From: Acidimicrobiales bacterium
Lineage (GTDB): Bacteria > Actinomycetota > Acidimicrobiia > Acidimicrobiales > DATDAH01
DNA: 64,000 bases
Direction of reading: 5' to 3'
NCBI GenBank assembly: GCA_016794585.1
Contig: JAEUJM010000016.1
Span: forward strand, 29,488 to 93,487
The position numbers and the translations under genes were made by a program. Under the pieces are notes generated by a model that was not told where the DNA came from, searched no databases, and was given only the letters and a program-made list of their open reading frames with translations. Shown here in pieces: positions 46,354 through 54,086 of this stretch (position 1 is its first letter; each line of letters begins with the position of its first letter).

Positions 46354-47567
46354 GCGTGCCGCCGACGACGACCACCGTGCGGGACATCCCGGTGGTCGAC
46401 ACCGACTCCCACGTGATCGAGCCCGCCGACCTGTGGACCTCCCGCATCGCCTCGAAGTGGGGTGACGACATCCCGCAGGTGATGGCCCGACCGGGCGGCA
46501 GCGGCCGGGAGCGCTGGCGGGTGGGCGACCACTGGCTGCACATGCCGGGGATCTTCGGGGTGGTGGGCTGGCCCGAGTACCCCCCGAGCACCCCGACGAC
46601 CTACGACGACATCGACCCCGGGGGGTACGACCCCGAGGTCCGCCTCCAGCGGCTCGACGAGTACGGCATCCACGCGCAGGTCCTGTACCCGAACATCATC
46701 GGCTTCGAGACCCACGCCTTCCTCGACCTCGACCCCGAGCTCTCGCTGCTCTGCACGCAGGCCTACAACGACTTCCTCGTCGACTTCGCCGCGGCCGACC
46801 CGAACCGGCTCCTTCCCGTCGCGATGGTGCCGTTCTGGGACCTCGAGGCGTCCGTCGCCGAGATCCAGCGGTGCAAGGAGATCGGCCACCGGGGGGTCCT
46901 CTTCGCAAACCAGTACGAGAAGATCGGGCTGCCGGCGTTCTACGACCCGTACTGGGACCCGATCTACGCGGCCTGCCAGGACGCCGAGCTCTCGGTCAAC
47001 TTCCACATCGGCTTCTCCACCGGCGCGGCGCTGCTGGCACCGAAGCGACCGCCCTACGTCGGGCAGGCCGACGACGACCCCGACGCACCTTCGGTCGACG
47101 TCACCTGGACCGCCAAGCGCAACGCGATGCTCATGATCATGAGCAACGGCGACTCGATCGCCAACATCTGCACCACCGGGGTGGCCGACCGCTTCCCGCG
47201 CCTGAAGTTCGTGTCCGTCGAGAGCGGCATGGGGTTCATCCCGTACCTGCTCGAGAACCTCGACTGGCACTGGAAGGCCCACGGGGCCACCCGCTACACG
47301 GACCTGCTGCCCAGCGAGGTCTTCCGCCGCCAGTGCTACGGCACGTTCTGGTTCGAGACCGGCACCCTCCCCCTCCTGAAGGACTACCCCGACAACTTCA
47401 TGTTCGAGACCGACTACCCCCACAACACGAGCCTGATCCCCAGCCCGATCTCGCCGGCCGAGCACCCCCGGGTGCACATCGAAAAGCACTTCGCCGACCT
47501 GCCGCTCGACGTCGCCGAGAAGGCGCTCTGGGGCAACGCCGCCGACGTGTACCACCTCGCCCGATGA
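46350..47567 (+). CDS. Amidohydrolase family protein (ACMSD/gamma-resorcylate decarboxylase type)
   Basis: A 405-residue metal-dependent TIM barrel: VVDTDSHVIEPADLW (metal DSH), FHIGFSTG (His), VSVESGMGFIP and MFETDYPH (metal Asp). The set fits the amidohydrolase_2 group of decarboxylases and hydrolases. It is paralogous to the gene at 50281. ATG 46350 overlaps the LLM stop. Its own stop overlaps the start of a mini-ORF. Confidence 0.9.
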   Translation: MSVPPTTTTVRDIPVVDTDSHVIEPADLWTSRIASKWGDDIPQVMARPGGSGRERWRVGDHWLHMPGIFGVVGWPEYPPSTPTTYDDIDPGGYDPEVRLQRLDEYGIHAQVLYPNIIGFETHAFLDLDPELSLLCTQAYNDFLVDFAAADPNRLLPVAMVPFWDLEASVAEIQRCKEIGHRGVLFANQYEKIGLPAFYDPYWDPIYAACQDAELSVNFHIGFSTGAALLAPKRPPYVGQADDDPDAPSVDVTWTAKRNAMLMIMSNGDSIANICTTGVADRFPRLKFVSVESGMGFIPYLLENLDWHWKAHGATRYTDLLPSEVFRRQCYGTFWFETGTLPLLKDYPDNFMFETDYPHNTSLIPSPISPAEHPRVHIEKHFADLPLDVAEKALWGNAADVYHLAR

Positions 47568-47623
47568 GCGGAGCGGGGGCCCGAGCGGCCCGGCGACGGA
47601 GTCGCCAGGAGCGGACGGCATGA
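47564..47623 (+). repeat. Junction element with 19-codon mini-ORF (copy 2 of a dispersed repeat)
   Basis: ATG 47564 overlaps the amidohydrolase stop; the frame ends with TGA 47621-47623 overlapping the hydratase ATG 47620. The 19-bp ATGAGCGGAGCGGGGGCCC occurs at 47564 and 47620, so the mini-ORF begins MSGAGA exactly like the hydratase. The core 47578-47596 is identical to the element at 31858-31876. Confidence 0.78.
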
Positions 47624-48417
47624 GCGGAGCGGGGGCCCAGAGCCCGACACTGGCCCTGCTGCGCGACGACCCGCAGGGTTGGGAGGCCGACCTCAGCGAC
47701 GACGGCGTCCTGCACCTCCAGTTCGCCAACCCGCCGGTGAACGCGATCAAGACGGCGATGTTCCGCCAGCTCCAGGACGCGATCTCCTCGGTGCGCAACG
47801 ACGAGGCGGTGCGGGCGATCGTGCTGACCGGCGCGCACCCGAAGGTCTTCAGCGCCGGCATCGACTTCAAGGAGCTGGTCGACGGCGACGAGGGCGTCTA
47901 CGCGACCGCCGGCGACCGCCGCGTCTTCGTCCGCCACGCCCTCGAGGCCTGGTACCAGGCGCCGGTGCCCACCGTGGTGGGCGTGCGGGGTGCGGCCTTC
48001 GGCGCCGGCGCCGTGCTGCCCTGCCTGGCCGACCTCGTGGTCGGCGGTCCCGGCACCGTGTTCACCGCGGCCGAGATCGACCGCGGCATCGTCGGCGGCA
48101 GCCGCTTCTTCGCCCGGCTCGTGGGCGAGCCCCTCATGCGCAAGATGATGCTGCTCGGCCTGTCGGTCGGCGGCGAGGAGCTGGACCGGGCCGGTGCCTT
48201 CGCCGAGTACGTCGACGACGACGCCGTCAACGCCACCGCCCTCGACCTCGGCCACCGCCTGGCCGAGAAGCACCCGCTGGTCATGCGGATGATGAAGCAG
48301 GCCCACACCGAGGTCGAGTACCTGCCGGTGATGGAGGGCTACGCGGTCGAGCAGAAGTGGTCGGTGATCGTCCCGCCCGAGGTGCGCGAGAGCCTCGTGC
48401 CCAAGAAGAAGGCCTGA
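47620..48417 (+). CDS. Enoyl-CoA hydratase/isomerase family protein, divergent
   Basis: A 265-residue crotonase-fold protein: VLTGAHPKVFSAGIDFKELV and VRGAAFGAGAVLPCLADLVV form the oxyanion hole. The first catalytic Glu (GGGxE in true hydratases) is replaced by Val in GAGAVL, while AEIDRGIVGG keeps an acidic residue, so isomerase, hydrolase or lyase chemistry is more likely than hydration. ATG 47620 overlaps the mini-ORF stop; the FAH-family gene starts one base after its end. Confidence 0.87.
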   Translation: MSGAGAQSPTLALLRDDPQGWEADLSDDGVLHLQFANPPVNAIKTAMFRQLQDAISSVRNDEAVRAIVLTGAHPKVFSAGIDFKELVDGDEGVYATAGDRRVFVRHALEAWYQAPVPTVVGVRGAAFGAGAVLPCLADLVVGGPGTVFTAAEIDRGIVGGSRFFARLVGEPLMRKMMLLGLSVGGEELDRAGAFAEYVDDDAVNATALDLGHRLAEKHPLVMRMMKQAHTEVEYLPVMEGYAVEQKWSVIVPPEVRESLVPKKKA

Positions 48418-48418
48418 G

Positions 48419-49294
48419 GTGCGGATCGCCCGCGTCGCCCTCCCCGACGGCGGGGTCGCCGTCGCCCAGGTCACCGGGGACGGCTTCCGGCTCGTCAGCG
48501 ACGACGCGCCGGGAGCCGTCCTCGGGATGCTCGTGGACCGTCCCGCCGCCGACGGCGAGCTCGTCCCGGCCGCGGAGGTGACCGTGCTGAACCCGCTGCC
48601 GGACCCCCCGTCGGTGCGGGACTTCATGATCTTCGAGGACCACGTCCGCAACGCCCGGGTGGGCTCCGGCACCGAGGTGCCGAAGGCGTGGTACGCCGCG
48701 CCGGTCTTCTACTTCACGAACCCGGCCGCGCTCGTGGGCCCCGGCGAGGCGGTCACCGTGCCGGCGGGCTGCCGGGCGTTGGACTTCGAGCTCGAGGTGG
48801 CCTGCGTCATCGGGCGCGAGGCCCGCGACCTCGACCCCGACGATCCGGCGTCGTGCGACGTGATCGCCGGCTTCGTCCTGATGAACGACTGGTCGGCCAG
48901 GGACCTGCAGATGCGGGAGATGGACGCCGGCCTCGGCCCCGCCAAGGGCAAGGACTTCGCCACCTCGCTCGGGCCGTGGGTCGTCAGCCCCGACGAGCTC
49001 GCCACCGGTCCGGGGCGCTACGCCTGCGGGGTCGACGTCCTGGTCAACGGCTGGAGGAAGGGTGGCGGCGACCTCGCCGACGCCCACTGGACCTGGTCAC
49101 AGGTGCTCGGCCACGCGTCGGCCAACACCCGGCTCCGCCCGGGCGACGTGATCGGCTCGGGCACGGTCGGCACCGGGTGCCTGCTCGAGCTCCGGGCGCT
49201 GGGCCCGAAGGAGGATCACCCGTGGCTGCGGTCGGGTGACGAGGTGGAGCTGCGCGGCGGCCCGCTGGGCCGGCTGACCAACCCGATCGCCTGA
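48419..49294 (+). CDS. Fumarylacetoacetate hydrolase-family protein
   Basis: A 291-residue FAH fold enzyme: RDFMIFEDHVRNA (N-terminal domain end), DFELEVACVIGR (Glu-x-Glu metal ligands), MNDWSARDLQMREM (metal Asp and Arg), AKGKDFATSLGPWVV and SGTVGTGC. Members hydrolyse or decarboxylate beta-diketo acids. GTG 48419 follows the hydratase. Together with LLM, amidohydrolase and hydratase-like genes it resembles an oxidative meta-cleavage-like pathway; last gene of the + run. Confidence 0.9.
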   Translation: MRIARVALPDGGVAVAQVTGDGFRLVSDDAPGAVLGMLVDRPAADGELVPAAEVTVLNPLPDPPSVRDFMIFEDHVRNARVGSGTEVPKAWYAAPVFYFTNPAALVGPGEAVTVPAGCRALDFELEVACVIGREARDLDPDDPASCDVIAGFVLMNDWSARDLQMREMDAGLGPAKGKDFATSLGPWVVSPDELATGPGRYACGVDVLVNGWRKGGGDLADAHWTWSQVLGHASANTRLRPGDVIGSGTVGTGCLLELRALGPKEDHPWLRSGDEVELRGGPLGRLTNPIA

Positions 49295-49311
49295 ACCCTG
49301 AGCGCCCGAGC

Positions 49312-49327
49312 CCTGACGCGCGTCAGG
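49312..49327. terminator. Short perfect palindrome between convergent genes
   Basis: CCTGACGC followed directly by GCGTCAGG is a perfect 16-bp palindrome between the FAH gene and the convergent SDR, including the SDR stop (TCA 49323-49325). It can fold in either transcript with a tight loop, but there is no T-run, so a terminator role is only possible. Confidence 0.35.
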
Positions 49328-50234
49328 TGCGGTCGTGGCCGTGGATGTCGGCGTTGGGGCGGGCGCGGGCGGCGAGCTCCCGGGCCACGGCGTCGATGGC
49401 CTCGGGGTCCGTGATCGGCTCGGTCTCGGGCCCCCGGTGCCAGCTCTCCGCCACCGCGAACGCTGCGCCCGTCGACTCGAAGACCCGCCCGGTGATCCCC
49501 GCGGACTGCGTCGAGGCCAGCCACACGCAGACCGGCGCCACGAACGCCGGTGACATGGAAGCCCGCTGCTCGTCGGTGAGGTTCTCGACGCCGCCCATTC
49601 CGAGGAGCTTCGACATCCGGGTGAGCCCCCCGGGAGCGATCGCGTTCACGGTCACGCCGTAGTTGGCCAACTCGTCGGCGGCGATGATGGTGAAGCCGGC
49701 GACGCCCATCTTGGCGGCGCCGTAGTTGGTCTGGCCCACGTTGCCGTAGAGGCCCGACACCGAGGTGGTGTTGATGAGGCGGGCGTCCACCGCCTCGCCG
49801 GCCTTGGCCCGCTCGCGCCAGTGGGCGGCCGCGTGGCGGGCGGGTGCGAAGGTGCCCTTCAGGTGGACCCGGATGACCGCGTCCCACTCCTCTTCGGACA
49901 TGTTGACGAGCATCCGGTCGCGCAGGATGCCGGCGTTGTTGACCAGCACGTCGAGCCGTCCGTAGGTGTCGATCGCCTGCTGGACCATCCGCTGGGCCCC
50001 GTCCCACGACGAGACGTCGTCGGTGTTGGCGACCGCCTCGCCGCCGGCCCGGGTGATCTCCTCGACCACGGCGTTGGCCGGCCCGTCGGAGGTGCCGTCG
50101 CCGTCGAGGGCCGCACCGATGTCGTTGACGACCACGCGGGCGCCGTGCTCGGCCAGCAGGAGGGCGTACTCCCGCCCGATGCCGCCGCCGGCGCCGGTGA
50201 CGATGCAGATCCGGCCTTCACACAGTCGTGCCAT
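49323..50234 (-). CDS. Short-chain dehydrogenase (MFE-2-like)
   Basis: A 303-residue SDR: TGAGGGIG (about 12-19), NNAG, INTTSVSGLYG (Ser) and YGAAKMG (Tyr, Lys). It is a paralogue of the SDR at 43186 (both share RDRM, EEEWDAVI and HLKG). ATG 50234 is chosen since MARLCEGRICIVTGAG gives a normal N-terminus. TATTGT (- strand 50255-50250) is a possible -10. Divergent from the amidohydrolase at 50281 over motif copy B. Confidence 0.9.
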   Translation of the reverse strand: MARLCEGRICIVTGAGGGIGREYALLLAEHGARVVVNDIGAALDGDGTSDGPANAVVEEITRAGGEAVANTDDVSSWDGAQRMVQQAIDTYGRLDVLVNNAGILRDRMLVNMSEEEWDAVIRVHLKGTFAPARHAAAHWRERAKAGEAVDARLINTTSVSGLYGNVGQTNYGAAKMGVAGFTIIAADELANYGVTVNAIAPGGLTRMSKLLGMGGVENLTDEQRASMSPAFVAPVCVWLASTQSAGITGRVFESTGAAFAVAESWHRGPETEPITDPEAIDAVARELAARARPNADIHGHDRT

Positions 50235-50252
50235 CCGGACATCTTCGCACAA

Positions 50253-50280
50253 TATCTCTGCGCATGATAATATTGGATAC
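50253..50280 (+). promoter_or_regulatory. Promoter with shared motif, copy B
   Basis: TCTCTGCGCATGATA (50255-50269) lies 11 nt before GTG 50281, with GATAAT (50266-50271) as the -10 box. CAATAT and ATATTG flank it as a 6-bp inverted repeat (50250-50255 and 50270-50275), and TATC/GATA make a smaller one. It is also just upstream of the divergent SDR promoter. Confidence 0.6.
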
Positions 50281-51534
50281 GTGAACAGCTGGACGGACAC
50301 CCTCGACGACGTGCGGATCATCGACTGCGATTCGCACCTCACCGAACCGAGCGACCTCTGGACGTCCCGGGTCCCGGCCTCGCTGGTCGACCGGGTCCCG
50401 GTCCAGCGGACGATCGACGGCAAGACGGCCTGGTTCCTGAACGGCGAGGGGTGGGCGAGCGTCGGCGGCAACACGATCGGCACCGGTCACAAGAAGCACC
50501 TCGGCACCCACATGGTGCAGCCGTTCGAGGACATCGACCGGGCGGCCTGGTCGGTGGACGAGCGCCTCGCGCTGCTCGACGACTCCGGCATCTGGGCGCA
50601 GATCCTCTACCCGAACGGGATCGGCTTCTCGTCGAACCACGTGTTCGCCATCGAGGACCCGGTCCAGCGGCTGATGATCCTGCAGACGTACAACGACTTC
50701 CTCGTCGAGACGCAGGAAGCCTCCGGGGGGCGGCTCCTGCCCCAGGCCATGCTGCCGTTCTGGGACATAGACCTCACCGTCCAGGAGATGACCCGGCTCC
50801 TCGACCGGGGCATCACCGGGTTCACGATCTCCGACAAGCCGGAGATGATCGGCCTGCCCGAGCTCCCCGAACCCTTCTTCGCCCCGATGTGGGACCTGTT
50901 CAACGAGTCCGGGGCGGTCGCCAACTTCCACATCGGGTCGGGGAGTCGCCGCGAGGACGTGGAGGCCGCCCGGGCGTCGTCGACCGCGCCCACCGCAGCC
51001 CTCCCGCCGCAGGAGCCCGGTCGTCCGATCCCTGCGGTCGCCCCGACCACGTGGCGGACGTTCGGCCCTCAGCGCGGCTTCGCGGCCATGGCCACCCAGA
51101 TGTACATGAGCAACGTCCGCATCATCGTGAACCTGTGCATGAGCGACCTCTTCGACCGCTATCCCAAGCTCCAGGTCGTGTCGGCCGAGAGCGGGATCGG
51201 GTGGATCCCGTTCATCCTCGAAGCGATGGAGTTCCAGCTCGACGAGATGGTCTCGCTCCCCGAGGAGGTCGGTCACCAGCAGCGCCGACCCACGGACTAC
51301 TTCCGCGACCACCTGTACGTCATGTTCTGGTTCGAGCAGAACGCGCCCGAGAAGTTGATCGAGGACATCGGTGTCGGCAACGTGCTCATCGAGACGGACA
51401 TCCCGCATCCGACGTGCCTGTACCCCGAGCCGCGTCGGCACTTCTCCAAGGTGCTCGGCGACCTGACCCCCGAGACGCGCCGGCGGGTCCTCCAGGACAA
51501 CGCCGCGGAGCTCTACGGCATCACCTTCGCATGA
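50281..51534 (+). CDS. Amidohydrolase family protein (ACMSD type)
   Basis: A 417-residue metal-dependent hydrolase/decarboxylase: IIDCDSHLTEPSDLW (DSH metal site), NFHIGSGSR, VSAESGIGWIPF and LIETDIPHPT (metal Asp). Paralogue of the 46350 gene with which it shares the order of motifs. GTG 50281 sits close behind a -10 box, probably leaderless. A stand-alone gene 37 bp before a GntR regulator gene. Confidence 0.9.
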   Translation: MNSWTDTLDDVRIIDCDSHLTEPSDLWTSRVPASLVDRVPVQRTIDGKTAWFLNGEGWASVGGNTIGTGHKKHLGTHMVQPFEDIDRAAWSVDERLALLDDSGIWAQILYPNGIGFSSNHVFAIEDPVQRLMILQTYNDFLVETQEASGGRLLPQAMLPFWDIDLTVQEMTRLLDRGITGFTISDKPEMIGLPELPEPFFAPMWDLFNESGAVANFHIGSGSRREDVEAARASSTAPTAALPPQEPGRPIPAVAPTTWRTFGPQRGFAAMATQMYMSNVRIIVNLCMSDLFDRYPKLQVVSAESGIGWIPFILEAMEFQLDEMVSLPEEVGHQQRRPTDYFRDHLYVMFWFEQNAPEKLIEDIGVGNVLIETDIPHPTCLYPEPRRHFSKVLGDLTPETRRRVLQDNAAELYGITFA

Positions 51535-51571
51535 TGCGCTGAGATTTTGTGGTCAGGTAGAGTCGCCGGAC

Positions 51572-52348
51572 ATGCCGGGTCGAGCGCGCACTCCAGGGAG
51601 ATCACCGAACGTCGTCGGGCCCCGGCGTACCGAGAAGCTGTCCGAGGTCCTCGCTCGAGAGATCGTCCGCGATCTCCGCGACCTCGAGCCGGGGACGATG
51701 CTGCCCGCCGAGTCGGTCATGCTCGAGAAGTACGGCGTGGGACGGGCCTCGCTGCGTGAGGCGCTCCGTCTCCTGGAGGTCCAGGGCCTGATCGTCATCC
51801 GACCCGGCCCCGGCGGCGGCCCGATGGCAGCCCAGGCGGACAGCGTCCACTACGGCCGAACGTCGTCGCTCTACTTCCACATGCTCGGCGCCACCTACCA
51901 CGACGTCGTGGCCGCCCGGGCGGTGATCGAGCCGGCGCTCGCCCGCCTCGTGGCCGAGCAGCAGGATCCCGAGCACCTGGCCAGGCTCCAGGCGTTCCTC
52001 GACGGGCAGGAGCTCGAGCGGGAGGAGTCGGGGACCGACGAGGACTACGAGCGCTACGTCGCCGACTCCTCCGGCTTCCACGCCATGCTCGCCGGCCTCG
52101 CGGGCAATCCGGTGTTGAGCCTCTCCGCCCACTCGCTCCAGGACGTGCTGCTCGACCGCGTCTACGGGCTGTTCCCGCCCGACGAGCGACGGCGGGTGGA
52201 GGAGGTCCACGCCGAGATCGCGAGGGCGATCCTCGCGGGCGACGCCGACGGCGTCGAGCAGATGATGCGGGTGCACATGTTGGAGTACGTGCAGTACGCC
52301 GAGGAGCGCCACCCGGGGATGATGGACGAGACCGTCGACTGGCACTGA
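51572..52348 (+). CDS. GntR-family regulator with FCD ligand domain
   Basis: A 258-residue FadR-type repressor/activator. N-terminal winged HTH (LPAESVMLEKYGVGRASLRE, about 49-68), FCD domain with metal ligands Asp/His in ADSSGFHAMLAGLAGNP and His in EVHAEIARAI and MRVHMLEYV. ATG 51572 follows TAGAGT (51558-51563) by 8 nt, a leaderless start. FCD regulators sense carboxylates or acyl-CoA. It is the best local candidate to control neighbouring acyl-CoA genes, but its site was not identified. Confidence 0.92.
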   Translation: MPGRARTPGRSPNVVGPRRTEKLSEVLAREIVRDLRDLEPGTMLPAESVMLEKYGVGRASLREALRLLEVQGLIVIRPGPGGGPMAAQADSVHYGRTSSLYFHMLGATYHDVVAARAVIEPALARLVAEQQDPEHLARLQAFLDGQELEREESGTDEDYERYVADSSGFHAMLAGLAGNPVLSLSAHSLQDVLLDRVYGLFPPDERRRVEEVHAEIARAILAGDADGVEQMMRVHMLEYVQYAEERHPGMMDETVDWH

Positions 52349-52354
52349 CGCCGG

Positions 52355-53128
52355 TCAGATGGTGGGCGCGATCGTGCTGCCGCCGTCGATGACGAGCGTC
52401 TGTCCCGTCACGAACGACCCCGCGGGCGACGCCAGGAAGACGGCGGCGCCGGCGATCTCGTCGGGCTCGGCGATCCGCCGCAGCGGCGTGCGGCCGAGGG
52501 TCCGCTCGAGCGTGGCCGGATCCTCCCAGAGGAGGCGGGCGAAGTCCGTGCGCACCATGCCGGGGGCGATGGTGTTCGCTCGGACGTTGTGGGGACCGTG
52601 CTCGACGGCGAGGTTGCGGGCCAGTTGCATCTCGGCCGCCTTCGAGACGGCGTAGGCCCCGAGCACGTCGGTGCCGATGAGCCCACCGATCGACGAGATG
52701 AAGGTGATCGAGCCACCGCCCTGCGCCTTCATCCCGGGGATGACGAGGTTCGCCAGCCAGTGGTTCGAGCGGATGTTGGTGGCCATCACCTTGTCGAAGG
52801 CCGTGTCGGGGATCTCGGCCAACGGCCCCGCCCAGGGGTTGACGGCGGCGTTGGCCACGAGCGTGTCGACGGGCCCGAAGGTCGCGGTGGCCCTCTCGAC
52901 GAGCGCTTCGAGATCGTCCTTGCGTCCGATGTGACACGGGATCGCGACGGCGGCACCGGGGAAGGCTCGGTTGATCTCGTCGGCGGCCCGGTCGCAGGCG
53001 TCGGATGTGCGGCTCGAGACGACGACCCTGGCGCCGTGCTCGGCGAACCGATGGACGATGGCCCGCCCGATGCCGCGCGTCGAGCCGGTCACGATCGCGG
53101 TCCGGCCGGACAGATCGAACAAATCCAC
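52355..53128 (-). CDS. Short-chain dehydrogenase/reductase
   Basis: A 257-residue SDR: TGSTRGIG (about 14-21), ANAAVN in place of NNAG, ITFISSIGGLIG (Ser) and YAVSKA (Tyr, Lys), ending TLVIDGGSTIAPTI. GTG 53128 is preferred because TACTAT (- strand) ends 7 nt before it; ATG 53137 would overlap that box. Convergent with the GntR gene (6-bp gap) and divergent from the esterase with only 13 bp between start codons. Confidence 0.9.
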   Translation of the reverse strand: MDLFDLSGRTAIVTGSTRGIGRAIVHRFAEHGARVVVSSRTSDACDRAADEINRAFPGAAVAIPCHIGRKDDLEALVERATATFGPVDTLVANAAVNPWAGPLAEIPDTAFDKVMATNIRSNHWLANLVIPGMKAQGGGSITFISSIGGLIGTDVLGAYAVSKAAEMQLARNLAVEHGPHNVRANTIAPGMVRTDFARLLWEDPATLERTLGRTPLRRIAEPDEIAGAAVFLASPAGSFVTGQTLVIDGGSTIAPTI

Positions 53129-53141
53129 TAGAATCATAGTA
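53129..53141. promoter_or_regulatory. Overlapping divergent leaderless promoters
   Basis: Just 13 bp lie between the GTG of the SDR and the ATG of the esterase. On the + strand TAGAAT (53129-53134) precedes ATG 53142 by 7 nt; on the - strand TACTAT (53141-53136) precedes GTG 53128 by 7 nt. Each -10 box therefore lies within the other promoter, so only one polymerase can bind at a time. Confidence 0.55.
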
Positions 53142-54077
53142 ATGGATCTCGTGATCGACGGTGTCGCCATCGATGCCGCCGCCCTCATCGGCGAGCTGTC
53201 GGACGACACCCTCGCGGCCGCTCGGGCCCAGATGGCGGCGGCGGGTGCCGCCATCGCGCTCTCCGACGCGGTGGCTCGCACCGACCACGAGATCCCGGGC
53301 GGGCCGGTCGTGCGCGTCCACCGACCCGTCGACGCCACGGGACCGCTGCCGGGCGTGCTCTGGCTCCACGGCGGCGGTCTGGTGATGGGAGACCGGTTCC
53401 AGGACGACGCTCGCTTCGACCGCTGGTGCGTGCGCCACCAGTTGGTCGCGGTGACCGTCGACTACCGCCTCGCGCCCGAGGCGCCGTATCCCGCGGCCCT
53501 CGAGGACGGCCACGGGGCGCTGACGTGGATGCGGGACCACGCCGACGCCATCGGACTCGACCCCCGACGGCTGGGCATCGGGGGCGACAGCGCGGGCGGT
53601 GGCCTCGCTGCCGCCGTAGCCCTCCTCGCTCGCGATCAGCGGACGGTGGCGCTCGCGTTCCAGGTGCTGATCTACCCCATGCTCGACGACCGGGGCGTCA
53701 CCCGGTCGAGCCGCCGATCGGTAGCGGTCTGGCCACCCGAGGCGAATGCCTACGGCTGGCGGTCCTACCTCGGCGAACGGGTGGGGGCGCCGGACCTCGA
53801 GGCGTACGCCGCGCCGGCGCGGGCCGAGGACGTGGCCGGCCTGCCGCCGACCTACGTGGTGGTGGGCACCGGGGACGGGTTCGTCGACGAGGACGTCGAG
53901 TTCGCCCGGCGCCTGATCGACGCCGGCGTCCCGGTCGACCTCCGCCTCCACGCCGGGCTGCCCCACGGTTTCGACGTCCTTGCCCCCCGAGCGCCCGCGA
54001 CCCGTCAAGCGATGCGGGACCTGCACGACTGGCTCGGCCGGCAGGTCACCGGGGTGGGCGTCACACCTCGCCCGTAG
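53142..54077 (+). CDS. Alpha/beta hydrolase, hormone-sensitive-lipase family
   Basis: A 311-residue esterase: WLHGGGLVMGD (oxyanion HGGG, about 71), GIGGDSAGGGLAAAVAL (Ser about 151), VVVGTGDGFVDE (Asp) and HAGLPHGFDVL (His). Complete triad. Probably hydrolyses a short acyl ester or lactone. ATG 53142 behind TAGAAT. The Lhr gene begins 9 bp after it. Confidence 0.92.
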   Translation: MDLVIDGVAIDAAALIGELSDDTLAAARAQMAAAGAAIALSDAVARTDHEIPGGPVVRVHRPVDATGPLPGVLWLHGGGLVMGDRFQDDARFDRWCVRHQLVAVTVDYRLAPEAPYPAALEDGHGALTWMRDHADAIGLDPRRLGIGGDSAGGGLAAAVALLARDQRTVALAFQVLIYPMLDDRGVTRSSRRSVAVWPPEANAYGWRSYLGERVGAPDLEAYAAPARAEDVAGLPPTYVVVGTGDGFVDEDVEFARRLIDAGVPVDLRLHAGLPHGFDVLAPRAPATRQAMRDLHDWLGRQVTGVGVTPRP

Positions 54078-54086
54078 CCTGGTGGG

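Noticed and set aside
52345..52358. CTGAC/GTCAG hairpin between the GntR and SDR genes as terminator
   Set aside because: Only a 5-bp stem without a T-run; too weak to call.
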